From Sulfitobacter sp043557345 (GTDB lineage: Bacteria > Pseudomonadota > Alphaproteobacteria > Rhodobacterales > Rhodobacteraceae), in assembly GCF_043557345.1 (NCBI RefSeq), contig NZ_JBIFFV010000006.1:124001-188000 (forward strand): 64,000 nucleotides of DNA, written 5' to 3'. Under the pieces are notes generated by a model. That model made no database searches and was not told the DNA's origin. It saw nothing but the letters and a program-made list of their open reading frames with translations. Of the stretch, positions 9,257-17,410 are shown one piece after another. The first letter of the stretch is position 1; each line of letters begins with the position of its first letter. Made by a program: the position numbers and the translations under genes.

Positions 9257-9802
9257 ATGAAAAAGGCAGCAATCGCATTCGTAGCGCTCCCCTTGCTTTG
9301 CATGGGCGCGGGCTATGGCGCCGGTCTGGCCCTCGCCCCGACCCCAGCCGAAGCGGCGGGGACAAAGAGTGATGACAAGACCGCCCATGCGCCTGAGAAC
9401 GACGCGCATGGCGAAACGGCTGAGAAATCCGCCAAGGCCGAGGATCACGCGCCAATGGACAGTTACGAGCTGGCCAAGGACCGCACGGTGGTGCGCCTTG
9501 GGCAGATGACGATCCCGGTGGAGAAGACCAACAGCGTCTCTTATGTGGTCGCGGATTTCGCGCTCAAGATGGGGTCACTGGAATTGGCCGAACGCTATCG
9601 CCGGGTCGAAGACGCCACGCGGATGCGCGATTCACTCTTGCAGGCGATGAACCTCGCCGCCGAAAGCGCCGTGCTGCGCGGCGTGGCGATCGACAGCGAA
9701 GCCCTGTCGCAGCTGCTGCGGGATCTGATCAGCAAAGAGCATAAGGGCGTCGATGATGTGATGTTCGTCTCGCTCTACAAACAAGACGTGGCGCGGCTCT
9801 GA
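9257..9802 (+). CDS. fliL: FliL-like flagellar basal-body-associated membrane protein
   Basis: A 181-residue protein with one N-terminal hydrophobic segment (residues 4-27), an Ala/Glu/Lys-rich linker and a C-terminal domain. That domain has the FliL-type pattern: a strand around MTIPVEKTNSVSYVVADFAL, a helix with MRDSLLQAMNLAAESAVL, then ALSQLLRDLISKEHKGVDDV and a final strand VMFVSLYKQD. FliL proteins are stomatin-like partners of the MotAB stator. The family is divergent, so the symbol is tentative. The neighbours are flgH upstream and the convergent flgD gene downstream, with 19 bases between the stops. Confidence 0.6.
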   Translation: MKKAAIAFVALPLLCMGAGYGAGLALAPTPAEAAGTKSDDKTAHAPENDAHGETAEKSAKAEDHAPMDSYELAKDRTVVRLGQMTIPVEKTNSVSYVVADFALKMGSLELAERYRRVEDATRMRDSLLQAMNLAAESAVLRGVAIDSEALSQLLRDLISKEHKGVDDVMFVSLYKQDVARL

Positions 9803-9821
9803 CAGGCGCCACATCGCTGGC

Positions 9822-10490
9822 TTACAGGACCGAGCGTACCACGTTCGACAGGACGGATTCCCCGTTATCAAGTTCTAGCTCCGGCCCGAGGGCGGTGAAG
9901 TTCACCCGCGTCACCTCGGACCGGGTCAGCGGGGTGACGCCCACATTGTTACCGGCGGCATCAGTGGCCGTGATCTCAACCCGGAAGGTATCGGGCGGGA
10001 CCGGCAGGCCCACGGAATCGAGACGGTTCCACGCCACGTCGATCACCTCTCCCTCGGCGGTGGAGGGGCCGGGCATCTCGCGGATCAGGGTGCCGTCTTC
10101 GGAAAAGATCCGAACGGTCACCTCTTCGGCTCCGGCGTTGAGCTGATAGCTTAGCGGAAATTCATCATCGGTCATGCGCACTTGGGTCGAGGGCACCAGC
10201 ACCTCGCGCCCGATCAATTGCAGGTCCGACATTGCGCCCACGGTGGAAAGCATGGTCGAGATTTGCTCAAGGCTCGCGTTGGTGGCGATGGATTGCTCCA
10301 CTTGGGTCAACTGCGCCAATTGCGAGACGAACTGCGTCGAATCCACCGGGTTCAGCGGGTCTTGGTTCGAAATCTGCGCCGTCAGCAGGGTCAGAAAGCT
10401 GTTGTAGCTCTCCTGAAGCTCAGCAGAGGAGGTCGCCGCCGCCGAGGTGTTGGCGCTGCTCAGGGTGCTTGCTGTGGTCGCGTCGATCAT
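9822..10490 (-). CDS. flgD: Flagellar hook-capping (scaffold) protein FlgD
   Basis: A 222-residue hook cap required for polymerisation of FlgE. The N-terminal third has the conserved FlgD segment FLTLLTAQISNQDPLNPVDS followed by TQFVSQLAQLTQVEQS. The C-terminal part resembles the FlgD tudor/FnIII-like region (VTVRIFSEDGTLIREMPG and ITATDAAGNNVGVTPL). It is not preceded by a signal peptide. It lies 11 bases after fliK on the same strand, a pairing widely seen in bacteria, and its stop faces that of the FliL-like gene. Confidence 0.95.
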   Translation of the reverse strand: MIDATTASTLSSANTSAAATSSAELQESYNSFLTLLTAQISNQDPLNPVDSTQFVSQLAQLTQVEQSIATNASLEQISTMLSTVGAMSDLQLIGREVLVPSTQVRMTDDEFPLSYQLNAGAEEVTVRIFSEDGTLIREMPGPSTAEGEVIDVAWNRLDSVGLPVPPDTFRVEITATDAAGNNVGVTPLTRSEVTRVNFTALGPELELDNGESVLSNVVRSVL

Positions 10491-10501
10491 GGTCTCGCCT
10501 T

Positions 10502-11908
10502 TCAGGTGAGGATATCTAGCTGCCCGGCGCCGAGGCGCGGGCTGGGGGTCTGGGCCAAGGGCGCGGCGTCATTGCCCTGCGCCTCGTCGGCCTGCGCTGT
10601 GATCTGGGTGAACTCAGCGCCCTGTTGTCGCCCGCCGTTCCGACCCCGGTCGCCAAAGGTCTGGAAATCGAGGTCCGCATTCTCGGCGCTGATGCCGCGC
10701 GATTGCAGCGCGTCCAACAGTTGCTCACGGTCTTGCCGCAGCATGTGCAGGACCGAGGCGCTTTCGGTGGTCATGGCGATCTGCATGCGCCCCGCCTCGC
10801 TGCGCACGACCTCGATCTCGATCTCGCCCATACCGTAGGGGGAGAGCGAGAAACGCAGCTTGTTGTCCGCCGTATCAAGGCTGCGGATCTGTTGGCTGAC
10901 GTGTTGGCGAAGCTGTTCTTCCGGCGCGGCGGCAGGGTTGGGTGTGGGGGCCGGTGTGGGCTGCGGCGGGCTAAGGCGCGGCCCCTCGCTCTGCGGCGCC
11001 TGCGGCGCGGTCAAACCGGCGACCTCGCGCAAGACGGCCTCTGCCGCCGGGGCATTCGTGCCGGGCTGGGCTGCCTTGGCGGCATCGACCGCTGCGCTGA
11101 AACGCTCGGCGGCGGCGGTGAGACGCGGGTCCGCGACTTTGATGCTCAGCTCCAGCTTGGCGGCACTGGTCGCGCTGTCTTCGGCCTTTGCTGCCGCGGT
11201 CGTGCTGGCATCGGTATTTGCGGCCACGGGCGTGGCGGCGTCGGCCTTTGTAAGGAGGGTCGGTTCTGTAGCCGCTACGGCGGCGACTTTCGGGGCCGCT
11301 GTCTCGCCCGGAAGGACGGATTTGAACACCGGATGCTCTGCGTTTTCCTCGGCCTGTAACACCGGCGCGGCCGCTTTGGGGGTCATCACCTTCGGCCCCT
11401 GCTGGACCTGCCCTATGGTCACACGTCCGACAACCGGCAGCGCCGCCGAGGCGATACTGAGTTGGCTGGCTGGGGTGGGCAGGCGCAGGGCGCCGGCGAG
11501 TTTTTCCGCCAACGCGGCCTCAAGGCTGGGGTCATTCAACTGCGCCACTGCCTCCAGCGCGCCGAGGCTATCGGGCGGGGCTTCGCCCAAGGCTTCGGCA
11601 AATGCGGCGAGGGCGGCTTTCGGGGTGATCTGCTGGCGGCCCTCCTCCAACCCCGCGAGGGTGTGATCCATCAGGGCCATCAGCCCCTCAGCCGTCTCAA
11701 GGTCGATATCCTCAGACAGCGCATCAGGGGCGATTTCCCCCTCTGGCATGGCAGTTTGCACGTCCTGAACCTGCGCCTCCGACGCGCCCCCCTGCCCTGC
11801 CAACCCCTGCATCAGGGCGGCAAAGCCTTCGGCGGCCCCCTTCCCCGAGGGCTGCCCGAGACCTGCGGCATTCGGCACCGCAGGTGCTGCCTGAAGTTGA
11901 GCGATCAT
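10502..11908 (-). CDS. fliK: Flagellar hook-length control protein FliK
   Basis: A 468-residue protein that measures hook length and switches the exporter from hook to filament substrates. The first 330 residues are low-complexity Ala/Pro/Thr/Glu-rich, as in other FliK rulers. The C-terminal domain has the conserved pattern LRFSLSPYGMGEIEIEVVRS, then MQIAMTTESASVLHMLRQDR and LLDALQSRGIS, matching the Flg_hook domain. It precedes flgD by 11 bases. The N-terminal part carries no recognisable motif, which is normal for the family. Confidence 0.92.
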   Translation of the reverse strand: MIAQLQAAPAVPNAAGLGQPSGKGAAEGFAALMQGLAGQGGASEAQVQDVQTAMPEGEIAPDALSEDIDLETAEGLMALMDHTLAGLEEGRQQITPKAALAAFAEALGEAPPDSLGALEAVAQLNDPSLEAALAEKLAGALRLPTPASQLSIASAALPVVGRVTIGQVQQGPKVMTPKAAAPVLQAEENAEHPVFKSVLPGETAAPKVAAVAATEPTLLTKADAATPVAANTDASTTAAAKAEDSATSAAKLELSIKVADPRLTAAAERFSAAVDAAKAAQPGTNAPAAEAVLREVAGLTAPQAPQSEGPRLSPPQPTPAPTPNPAAAPEEQLRQHVSQQIRSLDTADNKLRFSLSPYGMGEIEIEVVRSEAGRMQIAMTTESASVLHMLRQDREQLLDALQSRGISAENADLDFQTFGDRGRNGGRQQGAEFTQITAQADEAQGNDAAPLAQTPSPRLGAGQLDILT

Positions 11909-11961
11909 CTGACATCCTCCAACTCGGGTTCCGCGGCGGGATTCCGAAGGCTTTCGTAGGA

Positions 11962-12639
11962 TCAGGAGATCCGTACGTTCCCGCGCTGATCTTCAAAGGC
12001 GCGGCGGGCGCTGCGGGCCTCGACGAGGGCTTTGAGCCGCAGAGTCCACTGGTTGAGGGTCACGGGCGTCTCTGTCCCGGTCAGTGCGCGAAGCGAGATC
12101 TGCGCGCCCTCCGCGGGGGCTGCAAAGACCGAATGACTGTCGACCGGGCGGCCCCAGTACTGCCCCAGAACCGCGCTTAGCCCCATGCGGAAAGCCGCAG
12201 GCTCAAGCCCCAGCTTGAGCAGCTCATCCGCCTCGGCGGCGTGATGGTAGGCCTGCCCCAAAGCATGCAGAACGCTGTCTTCGTCCATCATCGGGAACAG
12301 GCCGCGCCCGATGATCCCGATCAGCACTTCGCCCACCAGTGCACCGGCGGCTTGGGAGATATTGGTGAAATTGTCGCTTTTGCGAATAACGACGAGCGAG
12401 CCATAAGGCACATCGGCGTCGAGTTCTTCGGCAAGGATATCGCCAAGGCAAATGCCCGGGATCGGTTCGATGCAATCTGGCATTGCCACCGGATGACCGG
12501 CCCAATCCTGCATCTCGAAGACCGAAGCTTGAACCGGAATCAGCGCCCGGATCAGCATGTTGAAATGACGGCCATCGGCCGAAGAATCCATGTGGCAGGC
12601 ACCCTTCCAGATGCCACCTATAAGTGAGTTTACCTGCAT
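11962..12639 (-). CDS. Unrecognised protein of the flagellar cluster (225 aa)
   Basis: I do not recognise this family. The frame is open up to 12837, but the ATG at 12639 is preceded by GAGGCGG at good Shine-Dalgarno distance, so 225 residues is the better model (MQVNSLIGGIWKGACHMDSS). It has no signal peptide or membrane helix. The middle reads VVIRKSDNFTNISQAAGALV then EVLIGIIGRGLFPMMDEDSV, a mixed alpha/beta pattern with a moderately hydrophobic core. It lies between fliK and motB on the same strand, with a 227-base gap upstream. The location suggests a motility role, possibly regulatory; this is inference only. Confidence 0.6.
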   Translation of the reverse strand: MQVNSLIGGIWKGACHMDSSADGRHFNMLIRALIPVQASVFEMQDWAGHPVAMPDCIEPIPGICLGDILAEELDADVPYGSLVVIRKSDNFTNISQAAGALVGEVLIGIIGRGLFPMMDEDSVLHALGQAYHHAAEADELLKLGLEPAAFRMGLSAVLGQYWGRPVDSHSVFAAPAEGAQISLRALTGTETPVTLNQWTLRLKALVEARSARRAFEDQRGNVRIS

Positions 12640-12866
12640 TTCCGCCTCGTTCAGGACGTTCTGTCCATGGTTTATCCGGGCGGTTTTTAAAGGTTTTTTA
12701 GGTGCCCGGTGCTCGATTATTGCATAAGGTCTAGATCGCAAGACCTTGACCGTCAACAATTTTACAGGTTCGCGCCATTTTTTTGGGAAGCAGCGGCAGG
12801 GATGTCGCATATTTGGCGCGGTCGTAAATCCGCACAACCGGGCCGATAGAACCTTGAAAACAAGGG

Positions 12867-13799
12867 CTACTCGGCCTGATAAACCAAGCGAATCGAGATG
12901 CGCCGATTTTCAGCGGCCAAGGGGTCAATCGTGTTGATCGGTTGCGTGTCGGCCACACCCGACACCCGCATAAAGCGCGCGCCTGCGATGCCTGCGGCCA
13001 TCAGCGTGCGGCGCGTGGCATTGGCGCGGTCTGCCGATAGCTCCCAATTCGTGTAGCCATTGTTCGCGCCAAAGGCGGCGGCATCGGTATGGCCCACAAT
13101 CTCGACCGGCTGGTTCTGTTCGGCGATCACATCGCCGATGGCCAGCAGCAGCTCACGGGTTTTCGGCGTCACCTCGGCACTGCCCCGGGCAAAGAGCGAC
13201 CGCTCATCTTGATCCAAGACCTGAACCGTCAGCGCCCCGTTCGATTTCTCCAGCCGGACATTGCGCGCCAGATCGTTCAACGCGCCGTCCGAGGTGATCC
13301 GCTCGGCGATGTCCTCGGCCATGCGGTCGATCTCGGATTGGCGGCGCTCAGATTCCTCGATCGCGGCCAGCGTGGCGGGGTCGGCGGGCGCCGCAGGCTC
13401 GGGCGCTTCGGCATATTCCACGACCACTTCCGCCGGTTTGTCGCGCAGGCGGCTGTCGAAGACCATCATCGGATTGTCGCGGCCAAAGGTCGGCTTTTGT
13501 ACATTGCCAGTGTTGTCGACCGCGCCGGTCATCACCCCTGCGGCCATCAGCGGACGCAGGTCCGCCGCCGCATCCGAGGAAGAACCCCCGTCCGACACCG
13601 TGGGGGTAAAGTAATTGGCCAGCCCGCGCAGCTTTTCCTCGTCCGAGGCGGCGAGGATCCACAGCAGCAGGAAAAACGCCATCATCGCGGTCATGAAGTC
13701 CGCATAGGCCACCTTCCAACCGCCGCCGTGGTGGGCGTGCCCGCCCTCCGCATCGTAGCGCTTGATGATGATCATCGCGTTCTTCTTGTCAGCCATCAC
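12867..13799 (-). CDS. motB: Flagellar stator protein MotB
   Basis: A 310-residue peptidoglycan-anchored stator subunit. A single transmembrane helix (about residues 31-51, YADFMTAMMAFFLLLWILAA) carries the key proton-binding Asp34. The C-terminal OmpA-like domain contains EIVGHTDAAAFGANN and NWELSADRANATRRTLMAAG, the peptidoglycan-binding signature. Met2 or Met1 may be the start. It follows mucR by 40 bases. Its partner motA is not adjacent but about 1.9 kb away on the plus strand, which is unusual, since motA and motB are commonly consecutive. Confidence 0.95.
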   Translation of the reverse strand: MMADKKNAMIIIKRYDAEGGHAHHGGGWKVAYADFMTAMMAFFLLLWILAASDEEKLRGLANYFTPTVSDGGSSSDAAADLRPLMAAGVMTGAVDNTGNVQKPTFGRDNPMMVFDSRLRDKPAEVVVEYAEAPEPAAPADPATLAAIEESERRQSEIDRMAEDIAERITSDGALNDLARNVRLEKSNGALTVQVLDQDERSLFARGSAEVTPKTRELLLAIGDVIAEQNQPVEIVGHTDAAAFGANNGYTNWELSADRANATRRTLMAAGIAGARFMRVSGVADTQPINTIDPLAAENRRISIRLVYQAE

Positions 13800-13839
13800 G
13801 CGGCCTCCCGATTACGCAAGATCGGGCACGGGGGCCAGA

Positions 13840-14310
13840 TCAGGAAAGCTCTGCGTTGTTGTCCGATTTGTCGCGGCTGTATTTGCCCAGCCCCGCGCGT
13901 TTGGCGTATTCGGCCTTGCGCTTGGAATAGCTCGGCGCGACCAGCGGCGTATCGGCAGGCAGATTGAACATCACCCGGTATTCCGCTTCGGTCAGCCCGT
14001 GTTCGGCCCCGAGGTGACGTTTCAGCATCTTGAAGCCCTTGCCGCAGCAGAGGCAAAAGATCGTGTCTTCGGTCATCGGCTGCTCGCCCGGTGCGGCACT
14101 CATCCCCTGCGCCTTGGGCGCGACGGGGGCCACGGCGGCGGCGGGGATATTGGCCAATGCGGCGGCGGGAGCCTCGGCGGGGGTCGCGCGCAGACGCTCG
14201 ACCAAGGTCAGGATATCGTCGATGGTCACGTCGCTGCGGCTGGCGAACCCCGAAACGATGGTCGCAATCGCGGTATCGCTCAGATTCTGCTTGGGGGGTA
14301 CATTAGGCAT
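13840..14310 (-). CDS. mucR: MucR/Ros-family zinc-finger transcriptional regulator
   Basis: A 156-residue DNA-binding regulator of the alphaproteobacterial Ros/MucR family, which controls exopolysaccharide and motility genes. The zinc-finger region reads CLCCGKGFKMLKRHLGAEHG, giving the ligand pattern C-x2-C ... H ... H. It is followed by the family-typical LTEAEYRVMFNLPADTPLVA and SYSKRKAEYAKRAGLGKY. The N-terminal half begins with a helical oligomerisation-type segment and a Pro/Ala linker. It lies just upstream of motB. The intergenic region before it carries one copy of the recurrent AAGAATAAA motif, so it may be part of the same regulatory circuit. Confidence 0.93.
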   Translation of the reverse strand: MPNVPPKQNLSDTAIATIVSGFASRSDVTIDDILTLVERLRATPAEAPAAALANIPAAAVAPVAPKAQGMSAAPGEQPMTEDTIFCLCCGKGFKMLKRHLGAEHGLTEAEYRVMFNLPADTPLVAPSYSKRKAEYAKRAGLGKYSRDKSDNNAELS

Positions 14311-14496
14311 GAAGCAACTTCCTTGTTAAGTTAATCTTGCCTTCTGCAAGGTTCGCGAAGCATTCCAAGAGCGCTTCGCAAGGGACGTAGCAAAGATAAA
14401 TAATTCTTTGCCGTTTATTCTTATCACGATTCGAATTGTATTTGGAACCCGCGCAAGCATTGGCAAGCACTTTTTCGCCATGTCGTGCGCAATGCA
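14311..14496 (-). promoter_or_regulatory. Candidate promoter region of mucR
   Basis: A 186-base gap with an AT-rich central part lies upstream of mucR and downstream of the 366-residue gene. It holds one minus-strand copy of AAGAATAAA at 14414-14422. The AT-rich tracts are the type of sequence that MucR proteins bind, so autoregulation is plausible but not shown. Confidence 0.3.
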
Positions 14497-15597
14497 TCAC
14501 GGCTCCATCTGCGCGACGGTTTTGAAGATCGCGCTTTTCGGGGCCGGATCGGGGGCCACGTCATTGCCGGTGGTCTGCGCGATGATCGTGCTGAACAGAC
14601 CGGTCACCCCCAGCCCTGCCACCGCGATCAGCGGCACATGCAGCGACTTCCAAAGGCTCTTGCGCGGCGCGGGCGGCTGCGGTGCCAATGCGGCGGGGTC
14701 GAGCAACTCAGGCTCGGGCGCCGGGGGCACCTCGATCGGCGCGCCGAACTCGACAAAGATGCCGCGCGGCATGACCGCGACCTTCACTTCGCGCCGCGCG
14801 CAGCTGTCGCTGAACCCTGCGGGGAAGAGTTCGGCCGGGATGTCGATCACCATGTCATCCTTGGGCCGCCACTCTGCCGCCAGCGTGTCGCGGGGGATAT
14901 AGACCGAGGCAAAATCATCCCGAAAGGCGATGTCACGCACCAAGGTCGGCACCATCGGCAGCGGCTGTTCCGGGTTGGAGGCGATTCGCATTCGTCCCCC
15001 GGCGAGCCACATCTCAAGACGGACATAGAAACACTCCCCCGGCTGAACCTCAGCAGAAGGCATATAGCCTTCGGGCGGGCCCGAGCGCAGCTTGCGGCGC
15101 TTGCGGTTGCCGATGGGGAAGATTTTGTTGGTGCTGACGCGCTGGAACTGATCCAGTTCGGGCCGCTGGCGCATGAGCTCGTCGAAATCCAGCCCCTCTT
15201 CGCGGGCGAAATTGTAGTTGATCAGGTAATCCGCCGCCGTTTCCTCAAGCGTCTTACTCTCCTGAATGGCCTTCAACAGTGCATTTTCCTCGGAAAACAA
15301 CAGCCTACGACAGGGGTGACCCTCAACCTCGGGGCTGACGGCAAAGCTGCCCACGGGCCGGTCGAGGATATCCGCCACCCGGTCGAACACCGCATGTTCT
15401 TCGTCATTGTGAAAGACCACGAACTCGCAAAGACCGGCGGCATCCATGCACAACAGCAGCCGCATCTCTTCGGGCCAGCCCGGCACGAGCACCGAAAGCT
15501 CGGCGGGATCGACGAAATAAGCGAAGGCATCGGGCTCTTGCTGAGCGTCGACATCATCCCGCAACTCTTCTTTGACCGAAAAACCACTATTCATCAT
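14497..15597 (-). CDS. Unrecognised membrane-anchored protein between mucR and motA (366 aa)
   Basis: I do not recognise this family. About 310 cytoplasmic-looking residues are followed by a Pro-rich linker (residues about 288-314) and a single C-terminal hydrophobic helix (about 318-338, VPLIAVAGLGVTGLFSTII), then a short tail. The soluble part includes a basic patch (GNRKRRKLRSG) and several mixed strand/helix segments. It is transcribed away from motA, sharing a 93-base AT-rich intergenic region with it. Position among motor genes suggests a motility role, for example a regulator or stator-associated factor; nothing in the sequence proves it. Confidence 0.6.
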   Translation of the reverse strand: MMNSGFSVKEELRDDVDAQQEPDAFAYFVDPAELSVLVPGWPEEMRLLLCMDAAGLCEFVVFHNDEEHAVFDRVADILDRPVGSFAVSPEVEGHPCRRLLFSEENALLKAIQESKTLEETAADYLINYNFAREEGLDFDELMRQRPELDQFQRVSTNKIFPIGNRKRRKLRSGPPEGYMPSAEVQPGECFYVRLEMWLAGGRMRIASNPEQPLPMVPTLVRDIAFRDDFASVYIPRDTLAAEWRPKDDMVIDIPAELFPAGFSDSCARREVKVAVMPRGIFVEFGAPIEVPPAPEPELLDPAALAPQPPAPRKSLWKSLHVPLIAVAGLGVTGLFSTIIAQTTGNDVAPDPAPKSAIFKTVAQMEP

Positions 15598-15690
15598 AGA
15601 AACCCAAGTTCTTTCCTAGATAATACTTGTATAGACCCATTCACTCAAGGATAAAGTAAGAATAGTTTCTTTTTGGAGGCGTGTGCAGCA
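15598..15690. promoter_or_regulatory. Divergent promoter region of motA and the 366-residue gene
   Basis: A 93-base AT-rich gap separates two divergently transcribed genes. It contains AAGAATAG at 15658-15665 on the plus strand and the Shine-Dalgarno GGAGG at 15675-15679 serving motA. The sequence around the motif (ATAAAGTAAGAATAG) closely resembles that upstream of flgE (CTAAAGCAAGAATAA). Confidence 0.35.
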
Positions 15691-16557
15691 ATGACACTCT
15701 TGCTTGGTCTTGTAATGGTCTTCGGTCTGGTCTTTGGCGGCTTCATGCTGTCGGGGGGCAATATGGACATCGTCCTGCACGCCCTTCCCTACGAAGGCAT
15801 GATGATCGGCGGCGCCTCTCTGGGGGCTTTCGTGATCGCCAACTCCTTCTCGGTGGTGAAGTCATCGCTGGGCGGGGTTCTGCGGGTGATCAAGGGGCCG
15901 CGCTGGAAGGCGGCGGATTACAACGACCTGCTTGCGCTGATGTTCGAACTTGCGCGCCTTTACAAAAACAAGGGCATCGTCGCCATGGACGAGCATATCG
16001 AAAACCCCGAGGCCAGCCCGATCTTTCAACGCTACCCCAAGCTGATGAAAGACCACTTTCTGACCGACCTCATCGCCGACAGTTTCCGCATGATGTCGAT
16101 GCAATTCGATGACCGCTTCCAGATGGAAGACGTGCTGAACCGCAAGATCAAGAAGCACCACCATGAGGCGCTGGTCTCGGCTCGCGCGATCCAAAGCATG
16201 GCCGACGGGCTGCCCGCCATCGGCATCGTCGCGGCGGTTCTGGGGGTGATCAAAACCATGTCGTCGATCGACAAGCCGCCAGAGATCCTTGGCGCGATGA
16301 TCGGCGGCGCCTTGGTGGGCACTTTCCTTGGGGTTTTCCTTGCCTATTGCATGGTGCAGCCCATTGCAGGCCGGTTGGAGCAGATCGAAGAGGAAGACGG
16401 CGCGATGTATACGGTGATCCGTGATGTCATCGTGGCCATCGTCGCAGGCCACCCGCCCAGCATCTGTGTCGAACTGGGCCGCGGCAACATTCCCACGACG
16501 AAACAGCCGAACTTCTCTGCCGTGGAGGCCTCGCAGCGCGAACTGCCTGCGGTATGA
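15691..16557 (+). CDS. motA: Flagellar stator protein MotA
   Basis: A 288-residue proton-channel subunit of the stator. Four membrane segments are visible: residues about 3-23, 31-50, 170-190 and 200-222. The conserved cytoplasmic stretch between the second and third contains RYPKLMKDHFLTDLIADSFR and MADGLPAIGIVAAVLGVIKT, the MotA signature with its essential prolines. The open frame begins at a TTG at 15673, but the ATG at 15691 gives the canonical MTLLLGLVMVFGLVFGG start with GGAGG upstream. It overlaps the next small gene by four bases. MotB lies on the opposite strand at 12867-13799. Confidence 0.95.
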   Translation: MTLLLGLVMVFGLVFGGFMLSGGNMDIVLHALPYEGMMIGGASLGAFVIANSFSVVKSSLGGVLRVIKGPRWKAADYNDLLALMFELARLYKNKGIVAMDEHIENPEASPIFQRYPKLMKDHFLTDLIADSFRMMSMQFDDRFQMEDVLNRKIKKHHHEALVSARAIQSMADGLPAIGIVAAVLGVIKTMSSIDKPPEILGAMIGGALVGTFLGVFLAYCMVQPIAGRLEQIEEEDGAMYTVIRDVIVAIVAGHPPSICVELGRGNIPTTKQPNFSAVEASQRELPAV

Positions 16558-16811
16558 TGCGCGCCCTGCCCCTGATCGCGCTGATCGCGCTTCTTGCCGG
16601 GCCGGGGCATGCGGCGGGTGCGGCCAAGGAAAAGGACGCGGAGGGGGTCGACAAGACCGCCGAAGCAGAGGCCCGGCTGCCCAATTCCATGCGCCGCCAC
16701 GGTGTCATCGGCCATGTCCCCCCGATGGCGGGCCTGCCGCTGCTCGACGCCGAGGTGCTGGAACGGATGCGTGAGCGGCTCATCGTTCTGTCACAGGGCG
16801 CAAAGCAGTGA
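16554..16811 (+). CDS. Small exported protein in the motA operon (85 aa)
   Basis: An 85-residue protein with a clear signal peptide (MMRALPLIALIALLAGPGHA), leaving a mature chain of about 60 residues. The first part of that chain is highly charged (KEKDAEGVDKTAEAEARLP) and the rest has GHVPPMAGLPLLDAEVLERM and a short helix. It overlaps motA by four bases (ATGA) and the next gene by four (GTGA), so it is almost certainly translated from the motA message. It is too short for the usual motor proteins. A small periplasmic partner of the stator is a reasonable guess; no family recognised. Confidence 0.65.
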   Translation: MMRALPLIALIALLAGPGHAAGAAKEKDAEGVDKTAEAEARLPNSMRRHGVIGHVPPMAGLPLLDAEVLERMRERLIVLSQGAKQ

Positions 16812-17233
16812 AGCCAAAGCGGGGCGACGGGCTGGCCGTACTCTCGCGGCTGAAACGCTTTGAGATGGAGAATGTCGCGCTGGAGATGGCCGAGGTGAAT
16901 CGTGCGCTGACCCAGATCGAGAACGAACGCCACAGCCTGATGGAACAGCTCAACGACAGGGGCGATCCAGACGCGGTGGAATCGACGCGCGTGGTTTCGG
17001 CCTTTATCCGCAATGTCTCGGAAACCATCCACCGCAAGGAGGCCGAGGCCGAGCGCCTGCGCGCCGACAGCGCGGGCATCCACGACAGGCTGAACGGGCT
17101 TTTCGCCGAAGCCAAGCGCATCGACCTGATCCGCAACCGCCGCGCCGAGGCCCGCCGGCAAGCCCTGCAAGAGGCCGAGACCGCCGCCCAGGCCGAAGGC
17201 TTTCTGTCGATCTGGCTCGACGATCAGCGCTAG
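16808..17233 (+). CDS. FliJ-like coiled-coil flagellar protein
   Basis: A 141-residue, almost fully helical protein with long stretches of charged heptads (KRFEMENVALEMAEVNRAL and HRKEAEAERLRADSAGIHD), like the FliJ stalk protein of the flagellar export ATPase, whose length it matches (about 147). It starts with GTG overlapping the preceding stop (GTGA), so it is translationally coupled to the motA operon. Without fliI alongside, the assignment rests only on length and coiled-coil character; another coiled-coil motility protein is possible. Confidence 0.5.
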   Translation: MKPKRGDGLAVLSRLKRFEMENVALEMAEVNRALTQIENERHSLMEQLNDRGDPDAVESTRVVSAFIRNVSETIHRKEAEAERLRADSAGIHDRLNGLFAEAKRIDLIRNRRAEARRQALQEAETAAQAEGFLSIWLDDQR

Positions 17234-17410
17234 CGACCCTATCCAATTACGGGAACTATTTCCGAAAATTCCCTTAAATAGCGAATACCGGACAAGAAAA
17301 AACCGCAATTCGATTGCATCTCAGTCCCATTGAAAATGCCGCCCTGGGGAGGGGGCGCCGGGGCCTGCGCGTTTGCATTTCGGCTTCGGTATAGTTTGAG
17401 AGGATTTACG

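Noticed and set aside
12847..12866. Short hairpin CCTTG-TTTT-CAAGG after motB
   Set aside because: The stem has only five pairs including A-T pairs and no T-run, too weak to list as a terminator.
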